Assembly (NCBI GenBank): GCA_034440575.1
Contig: JAOTOL010001321.1
Coordinates: forward strand, 310,001 to 374,000
Length of the DNA stretch: 64,000 bases
DNA from: Imbricaverruca yamaguchii
Lineage: Eukaryota > Arthropoda > Thecostraca > Neoverrucidae
Direction of reading: 5' to 3'
The notes under the pieces were generated by a model. That model ran no database searches, had not been told where the DNA came from, and saw only the letters and a program-made list of their open reading frames with translations. Position numbers and translations under genes: made by a program. Below are positions 57,160 through 64,000 of this stretch, piece after piece. Each line of letters starts with the position of its first letter. Positions within the stretch are counted from its first letter, which is position 1.

Positions 57160-60100
57160 TTGAGTCCGTTGGTTGTAAAACGGCATTGCCATGTTCTATG
57201 TTCAGGCCAATCCATTTCGACGCCTTGCATTGAAATTCAGTGTCTAGTCTCACAATTTCTACATGCAGATGTAAGTTAAATGGTCCAAACGTAATGCCTG
57301 CATTATATTCAACCATGTTAGGTTTTCTGTATTTATCGATTTCGAGATCGAACATCATCCTGAACGTTGCTGCCCTTCCTGCACTTTTCGGAATAATACG
57401 CTTATGTGGTTTCTGTTCCAAGCGAATGTCCGATAATCCATTTATGGGGTAATCCCTCTATACGGGCATCAGTCATAGATGAATCACTTCAGCATACCTA
57501 CATGTGTACATCACCATACCAGATACAGATTACTCGCATGAGACTATCTATTCATACGGGCTTTCGAGCAATGAATGGCTGTTCCATAAGTCGGGTATTA
57601 TAGTTTTTCTTCTGTTCATCGTACATTTGCATGTCAGCGTCGTTGCTTCCTACATCTAGATGGCAGCATACGACATCCAAGAAGCGCTAATTGTACGTGA
57701 ACACACTGATGCATCATCAAACAGTACCGAGCTGCAACGATTTAATTCTTATTCAGCAGGAGCACACCTGAGCACTGGTATACATCGGTGGACGACAGAA
57801 CTCCGCTAGAGGCGGCCGCTGCCGACGAGTTCAGCCAGCTCTGCCCCGCCATTGCTGTTGGATCGGAGAGTACCCTTGACCTTCGGTCCGGCTGGCATTG
57901 GTCGCTCGACACAGCCAACCTGACACTTATCCGAAGACCGAAGTTCGGAGGCTGGAGTCGGCCACGTTGAACGTTGATGCACGCCGCGCCGAGATCTCAG
58001 CATGCGGTTACGCCACAAACGTGTTCCAGCCAGACGAAGGCACCCGGGCAGTTATTGGGTTTAGTCCAAAATGCCCATGGTGGTTCGTTGAAGAGTTCAC
58101 ACAAGGAATGTCATCGGGTAGTCGCGGCGGCACCATCAGAAAGAACAAAAACTGGGAGATTGCGGAGATCTTCACCAGGTATACTTCAGGGTGTTTGCTG
58201 GGGTGTCTACTATGAACACATAAAGAAAACGTGGGAGGGAGTGCTATTGAAGTTTGAAATCGCTGCATAGGCGTGCGCTCAATTATCGAGGTGTTTTGTG
58301 AAGTGCGTCATGAAGGTATGTTAGACTTACCTAGCTGTCATATCAACTGTGGTATCATGATGGTGACATGTCTCGTAAAATAATCAAACTGCGTGTGGAT
58401 ATTCGAATGCTTTAGAAACATACCATACATTAGTGTTTTTTTGCCTTCTATGAACAGATTGGCGCTGAACGATGATTCATAAAATGATGGCCAAAACATC
58501 GAATGTGCACAATGCTGATGATGTTCACCGTACAAATTTTGTACGGAAACAGAAACATGCATGTAGCTGGACTTTTCGTTGATGGCGCCTGCATGGGAAA
58601 ACCGTAAACAGCTGAAGTATCATTCTGTCCAACGAGAAGGTGCATGCCTCCAATCTGCTACTCCGTCCATTGCCGTTGATGTCGGAAGTGACTGCGCGTC
58701 CAGGCGCGACTGACGACGTTGCTGTTCCTTCCAGCGTGCTCACTTTTATAACAGAAACCTGCGCACACGCGGCGCGATCTCCACTGTTCACAGCAGCTGT
58801 TTTCGGTCGTGTGGTCTGAGTTGGAGAGCCGGCACGGTCAGACTGTCAGCCAGGCTGTCGCCTCACACCAGCCGGCGTGCGTGTACAATGCGAGTTACGC
58901 CTGGCGGTCGCGCGGTGGACCCCAGGTGGGTGTCCCCACGATTGGCTCACGTGCCGACCTGACACGCCGTGTTGCCCGACGCCCGGCGGGCGTGCTGCTG
59001 TTCCGTGTGCTAGTTACCATTGGACGCGGTGACTGTCGTTGGTCACGTGACCCCAACAGAGACGCTTGGAGCAACAGTGGGAATGTTGTGCGCGCTGTGC
59101 ACCACACAACCTCAACCGGCAGCGGCGGCTGGCCGGCCGACGAGGCGCGCCCCTTTCCAGGTTGATCGTGTGTGATGTGCCTGTGTGGGAAAGGATAATG
59201 CGTAATATACGGACGCCCTGACGTAGTGTTACGCAGGAATGCGCTGTGAAGTTTTACAGGTGGGAATGAATATTCGAAAACATTTTGCGAGGGAGAATGA
59301 ACAACTCGATCCGATTGTTGCTCAGCCCCATTTGACTGACGCCCAAGAATGTCAGCCATGGCAGCAACGTGCCACTTACCCCCTCTTACCCCGCACACTG
59401 CCACATACTCTCAAAATAGTGCTCGAAGACGGTCGAACGATAATAATACACTGCAATGCAATATGCTAGCAATGTCTACCGTGCAACAAGAAAAGTATAG
59501 TGCAGCGAACATCGGTCAATGTCCGAGGCGGAGACTAAAATAAACGTGACCACAGCCTTTATTGGCATTTTAAAATGCCCCAGTATTTTACTGGCCTCAT
59601 CGGCAGCAATTGTTGCACGCCCGCTTCGACAACTTGTCTTTCATGTGAAATATGGTAAGTACTCATTTGAAGGCCATATTAGCAACAAACTGCACTGGCA
59701 GTTTTGCTATTTATGAGCCGTCCTTACTACCATTGGCTGTGATGTGGCGAACGCGCCTCTTCGGTCCAGTCTACTTTTTGGATTCGAAGAAATGGAACAG
59801 GACGGATACTTAAGATGTATTACCTGTCACCACTTTAAAATATTCTGTACGAATGCGCAAAATATGCCAGGTGCTAGCCTGCATAATGGTCAATGATACT
59901 GCCTCTAACCATGCTAGGCCATCCACACACAATAGCGCTGGTTTCATCATATTTCCACACTTGAAGTTATTTATTAGGAATTATGATAAGTGGCAGAAAA
60001 TCATAGCCCTTGATCAAAGACACACATTTCAATGGGTTATCAGTCCCACAATATTTGTCCTTGGTAAGATATATATGCATATACCGCGATCCAGAGACAC

Positions 60101-61339
60101 CCGCAAAACTCCAGTTTTGTCCTCCGTCTCCCTCAAAACGTGGCAAAGGCTATCGCTGCATGCTGGTGGGATTGGCCAGGGAGCTTCAGCGTTCACCGAC
60201 ATATCAAAAGAGTTGGTTCGATGAACTGAAGAGATTCGATAAGAAGAGACGATGTGGATCGTGCCGCTGACACGCCCACAACGAAAGCTTCCATGGAGAA
60301 TGCATGCGATGAGATGGCGGGTTTGGCACGTCGTGTGGTGTAGTGTTGACCAGACATTTGGAAATAATTCAACATTTCCGTCGGATGCTCATACTGACTT
60401 AACAATTCACGACGCTGAGCTCAGGAAGCCGGAGCGCATGCAGTGGCGCGGCCGGAATTTTCTAATGGAGTGATTGACCCCAAAAAACATGACATGAAAG
60501 AAAACGCATCCTGGCCTGGGTTCTCGTGTTAAAGTTACAAACATTCTTGTTTCACATAATTTTTTTTTTGTTGCTAGGTGGATGTGGGACGGGCCTCTAC
60601 TTGGTTGCGCCTCTGATCTCATGTTATCGGAGTACCCTTCTCGTGATACGATATTCGTGGACTCTGAAACGAAGGAGCCACAACTATATATGAAGCGGAG
60701 TACGTCGCGGCGCGATGACTAGGACCAGGGTTACAACGGCGAGCCGAAAAATAAGTTGTCTCCAGATTAGATTGGGATTTATGCGGAGGATGTCTTGTAA
60801 GCCTGAAGTCAACTGCGTAGAATAAAGACCATTCAAGTGGAAGCACCGTGCTTTTTCTTCGCGAAATGAGTATTTTCGATTTCTCACATATCGTTCCAGT
60901 ATTCAAGCTTCCAACCGATCGCGGATCATACCCGGTGTGCCAGTTGTCACCAGCATCAGCATCAGCAGCGTGGGCACTGCACCAATGCCGTCTGAGAATC
61001 GGAGACACCTCCGGGTACCCGTCCAGCCCTCTGTAGGGGAAGAGCTTGCCTCCTTATCCCTGTATTTGCCTTGTAATGCATGCAGGACAGAATCATCCAC
61101 GCACATCAATTACAGCCCGGTCCTTCTATGCGACTTCGCCTGCTACAGGTCGTGCCTCGCTGTTGGCCTCCGAGTGTGGACGCGGGTCCACGTCGTGCCA
61201 AGCCTGCAACTGGTGGCCGACTCCCGGCCATTCCGAAGTAGCGGTGATGTCTCACCCGATCGCGGGCATGGTGTGTATTTCCTGCATCCGGGCCGAAATA
61301 GGACGGGTTCCCAGCCGCCACACGGCCGAAAATAGCGCA
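57160..61339. other. space between the protease gene and TMEM117; no recognised gene
   Basis: GC-richer patches at 57780-57990 and 58800-59160 have open frames (the second 118 codons) but no recognisable domain. TMEM117 upstream exons or promoter parts may lie at the right end. No repeat array was noticed. Confidence 0.4.
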
Positions 61340-62110
61340 CGCTTTCCGGCTTCCACGTGAGAGCCCGCCGCGCGTTTCCCCGTGGCTTCTCGCGGCGGAC
61401 ACGAAGAGCGTCCGCGCCGTCCCGCGCCGTTTCCGGCGGCATTTCGCGCCGCCGCCGGCGCCGGAGCGCACGCCTCTGTGTACCGGCGTGCACGCGGCCG
61501 GGAATCAACAGAGCGGCGGCGGCGGCGGCGCCCATCGACCCGCCGGTCGATGCGTGCCCGTGACGTCACGCGGCGCGGCCGGAGCGTCGGCGCCGACGGC
61601 GGCGGCGGCGCCAGTCAGGCCGGCGGCAACATGGAGGTGGCGGCCGGGCCCACCGCCTCGCTGCAGCGGCTGCGGAGCGTGATCGACGGCCTGGTGGCGG
61701 CCAGCGCGGCGCCGCCGCCGCCGGCCGCCACCGTCGCCACGCCCGGCGACGACTTCTGGGGCGCCGTCACGCCGCAGATGAGCTACATCGACGCCAGCAC
61801 GCGCTCGTCGCTGACGCAGGGCCAGGAGGGCCACGTCGGCGGCCGCAGGCTGGCCGACAGCGCCGGCAGCCTGCAGCTGTCCGAGACTCAGGTGACGGTC
61901 GGTCGCACCAGCCCCGCCGCCGCCGACACGGCGATCGTCAAGACGGCGCGCGTCAAGCGGCTCAGCTTCGGCGAGGTCACCGAAGAGTCGCGCACCTTCT
62001 ACACGCCCGAGGCCGAGCCGGAGGAGGGCGACGTCCGCTCGCGCCAGGAGCGCGGCTCGCTGGACGCGCTCAGCTCCTACTCGCTGTACATGGACAAGGA
62101 TCTGCGCTAC
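61340..62110. promoter_or_regulatory. CpG-rich block at the 5' end of TMEM117
   Basis: A sharp rise in GC and CG dinucleotides starts near 61340 and ends within the first coding exon. This fits a CpG-rich promoter, 5' UTR and exon 1. No TATA box was recognised just upstream. The part before 61631 could be 5' UTR or a further N-terminal coding extension, because the frame is open from about 61382. Confidence 0.55.
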
Positions 62111-62210
62111 TACTTCCAGCACCCCTACTTTCGCCTCGTCGTGGCTTACTTCGTGATTTTCTGTAATTTTCTACTGTTCGCCGAGGACCCCGTGTCGCAT
62201 AGTCATGCTG
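61631..62210 (+). CDS. TMEM117: TMEM117, first coding exon (gene continues past the window)
   Basis: The end of the exon reads MDKDLRYYFQHPYFRL, VVAYFVIFCNFLLFAEDP and VSHSHA. These match the N-terminus and first membrane segment of transmembrane protein 117, a multi-pass membrane protein of animals linked to ER-stress responses. The donor is CATGCTG|GTGAGT at 62210/62211, phase 1. The frame is open upstream to an ATG at 61631 in good context (AACATGG), giving 153 residues before the Met (62090) that aligns with the vertebrate start. The extension is Ala/Pro-rich, then acidic and Ser-rich (LSFGEVTEESRTFYTPEAEP), and should be cytosolic. Initiation at 62090 is the alternative. No exon 2 was found in the last 1.8 kb. 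Confidence 0.9.
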
Positions 62211-63124
62211 GTGAGTACACCGAGATGAAGTGTCGTGCTTATTGATCGTGTGGTTTAGAATGAGGTGCATGAGGAATTATTACCGGGGGATGCACGTTTG
62301 CACATTACCTTGCACTTGTGCTGCACTTTAGGCTCCTTGGACAACTTGTGCATAGGGCTGACGCTACACCAGTATTTGAATCAACATGTTCACAGATGTT
62401 TCGTCATTTGATTACGAACGTTTCAGTAGCAAAGAAACTTCGTCAGCATCGAAATGAACATGTCGCGGTCCGATATCGTGGTGCATATCAATTAGAGACC
62501 AAAGGACAAGTTGGAAACAGGCTGCCAAAATAGCCAGCCAATGTACAACAGGTGGACATTTCTGAGTGCCAACTGTTTCAGAGTTCAGCAGCAGCACATA
62601 CCATCCCTTCATATTCAAACGGTTAGCGTAAACACGATGTGTTCAGAATACAATCGGAAACTCAGTCCTTTGTTTTGTTGATGGGTGTTCAATCAGAAAC
62701 CGATTTCGATATGAGGAATAATTTTCATTAAACACCTCGTGACAGAACTGTAAACTCATACTTGAGGTATTAGCATATTTTGCATGGCCTCATTTCCAAA
62801 ATTCGAGGTGCACCGTAGCGCAAAGTTGCAGGTAATTTGTTAATATATCCATATATATATGCATAGCAGATGAATTAAGAATAGTAAAGACCAAGGTATG
62901 AACATCAAAGTCAAGATCCGGCTTTTCTCCTGTATTCCCCGTGCACGTTGGTGGAAGGTTACGTACATTTGCAGACGTGCTTTTCCACTCAGCACAACAA
63001 ATACTTTCCCAATGGGTTCTATGTTGAACTTCGGAGGTGCTCGGCAAGTTCCAGGGATGCACAGGCAAACCTAATAGAATGCACCTATCCACCAATACCT
63101 ATGCACGTGCATTCCATGTACAGG
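62211..63124. other. TMEM117 intron 1, start; nothing recognised
   Basis: AT-rich unique sequence after the donor. Confidence 0.5.
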
Positions 63125-63240
63125 GATGCGGAGCCGGGAAAATTTTGGGACGGCTTCGGCTCCGACTCCGGCTCCGGGAAAGTATCCCGGCTCCGGCTCC
63201 GGCTCCGGTTCCGGCTCCGGCTCCGGCTCCGGCTCCGTAC
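63125..63240 (+). repeat. GGCTCC hexanucleotide element, copy 1
   Basis: GCGGAGCCGGGAAAATTTTG, then CTCCGACTCCGGCTCCGG, then a run of GGCTCC units. It shares its layout with the block at 63.8 kb. Confidence 0.85.
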
Positions 63241-63804
63241 ATCTCAAACATGATCGATCCATTAAGTAAGAGCTAGGGGGATGTAATAGAAGTTAGCCGC
63301 GAACACTCAGAGGCACAAACTTCAGACAATTATAAGCAACTTTCCCATATAAACCCTGTATCTATCTCTAAATAAACACCCGCCCCCTCCCAAATCACTT
63401 TTCGGTGTTATGCCCTCGTAAACTGACGCTCGCTTCGTGCCGTATTGGGGAAATCAGAAGAGGGGAGACTCGAATCAACAACACTCCCCATCCCGTGAAC
63501 GGTCCAAGGAACACCATTGTTGTAAATTGTAATGTTTGACCTCATATCTAATAATGTACAACAACCCGTTGATGGTGGAAACAATGAACTTAACTAAACT
63601 AAACATGGAACTATTGCATTGACTACTGAGGCTAGAATATGGTTATTGGTTATTTTACCATCATTTGATGATATTTTCATATGTTACTCGTAATTTAACA
63701 TTTTGGCTTTTAAGAATGCGTTTTCATACCATACCATACCATACCTTACTAGGTATAATGTGTTCATTTCACGTTTACTAATTTTGTTTAATTTGAACTC
63801 TTTC
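63241..63804. other. TMEM117 intron 1; nothing recognised
   Basis: AT-rich unique sequence with a short CATAC repeat at 63727-63746. Confidence 0.45.
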
Positions 63805-63905
63805 GGAGTCGGAGCCGCCCTGTTTTTGACGGCCCCGGCTCCGACTCCGGCTCCGAATAAAATGTCCCGGCGGCTCCGGCTCCGGCTCCGGCTCCGCATC
63901 CCTAC
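63805..63905 (+). repeat. GGCTCC hexanucleotide element, copy 2
   Basis: CGGAGTCGGAGCCGCC, a T-rich spacer, CCGGCTCCGACTCCGGCTCC, then AATAAAATGTCCCGG and a second GGCTCC run. It is in the same orientation as copy 1, and both have the order short run, spacer with TCCCGG, long run. Confidence 0.85.
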
Positions 63906-64000
63906 CTACATGTGTCCTGAATTTCCTGAGTCAATGTGCATTCACATAATTTTTTTTTCCAACTCCAACTACTGAAATGCGTGTGGATTGCAGCAAGTTG

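Noticed and set aside
58809..59165. Possible extra protease exon (118-codon frame with GGWPADE)
   Set aside because: The Cys pattern does not match a TSP1 repeat, and the protease frame already ends at 57059.

Overview
This window is animal (metazoan) nuclear DNA. Short GC-rich exons with GT..AG borders lie in long, AT-richer introns. The introns are full of microsatellites, minisatellites, tRNA-derived SINEs and short DNA transposons. The protease exons resemble arthropod ADAMTS proteins, and strong GC bias at third codon positions against AT-rich introns would fit a crustacean. That placement is inference and weak.

The main gene is on the + strand, from about 12.4 to 57.06 kb. It encodes a secreted ADAMTS-type metalloprotease. 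Thirteen coding exons can be joined with every junction in matching phase: 12390-12568, 26181-26361, 33730-33925, 36172-36239, 36604-36765, 38789-38985, 41611-41737, 45542-45735, 49928-50081, 51564-51659, 53862-53979, 54737-54958 and 55810-57059. Together they make 3144 bases ending in a stop, or 1047 residues from the first placed codon. The order is propeptide, dibasic cleavage site, zinc protease domain with HEMGHNLGMFHD, disintegrin-like region, one thrombospondin type 1 repeat, Cys-rich segment, and a long Trp/Pro/Ser-rich tail. The exon with the signal peptide was not found.

A second gene begins at 61631 on the + strand in a CpG-rich block. It is the first coding exon of TMEM117, with an N-terminal extension of about 153 residues before the conserved start. 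It runs off the right edge of the window.

The most unusual feature is where the minisatellites lie. At five splice sites of the protease gene, the tandem repeat unit itself spans the exon-intron border: the donors after exons 2, 7, 8 and 10, and the acceptor before exon 11. Each array therefore carries a series of decoy splice sites, and introns appear to have grown by tandem duplication of their own splice junctions.

Left flank (1-12.4 kb): about 368-bp tandem repeats at the edge, microsatellites, one tRNA-derived SINE and no recognised gene. Intron 1 (12.6-26.2 kb): a TTAA-flanked piggyBac-like MITE, a 68-bp minisatellite, two perfect hairpins, a pyrimidine tract, SINEs, a homopolymer block and a second 68-bp minisatellite. 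Three more MITE copies lie at 29.2, 42.2 and 46.1 kb. Between the two genes (57.1-61.3 kb) no gene is recognised.
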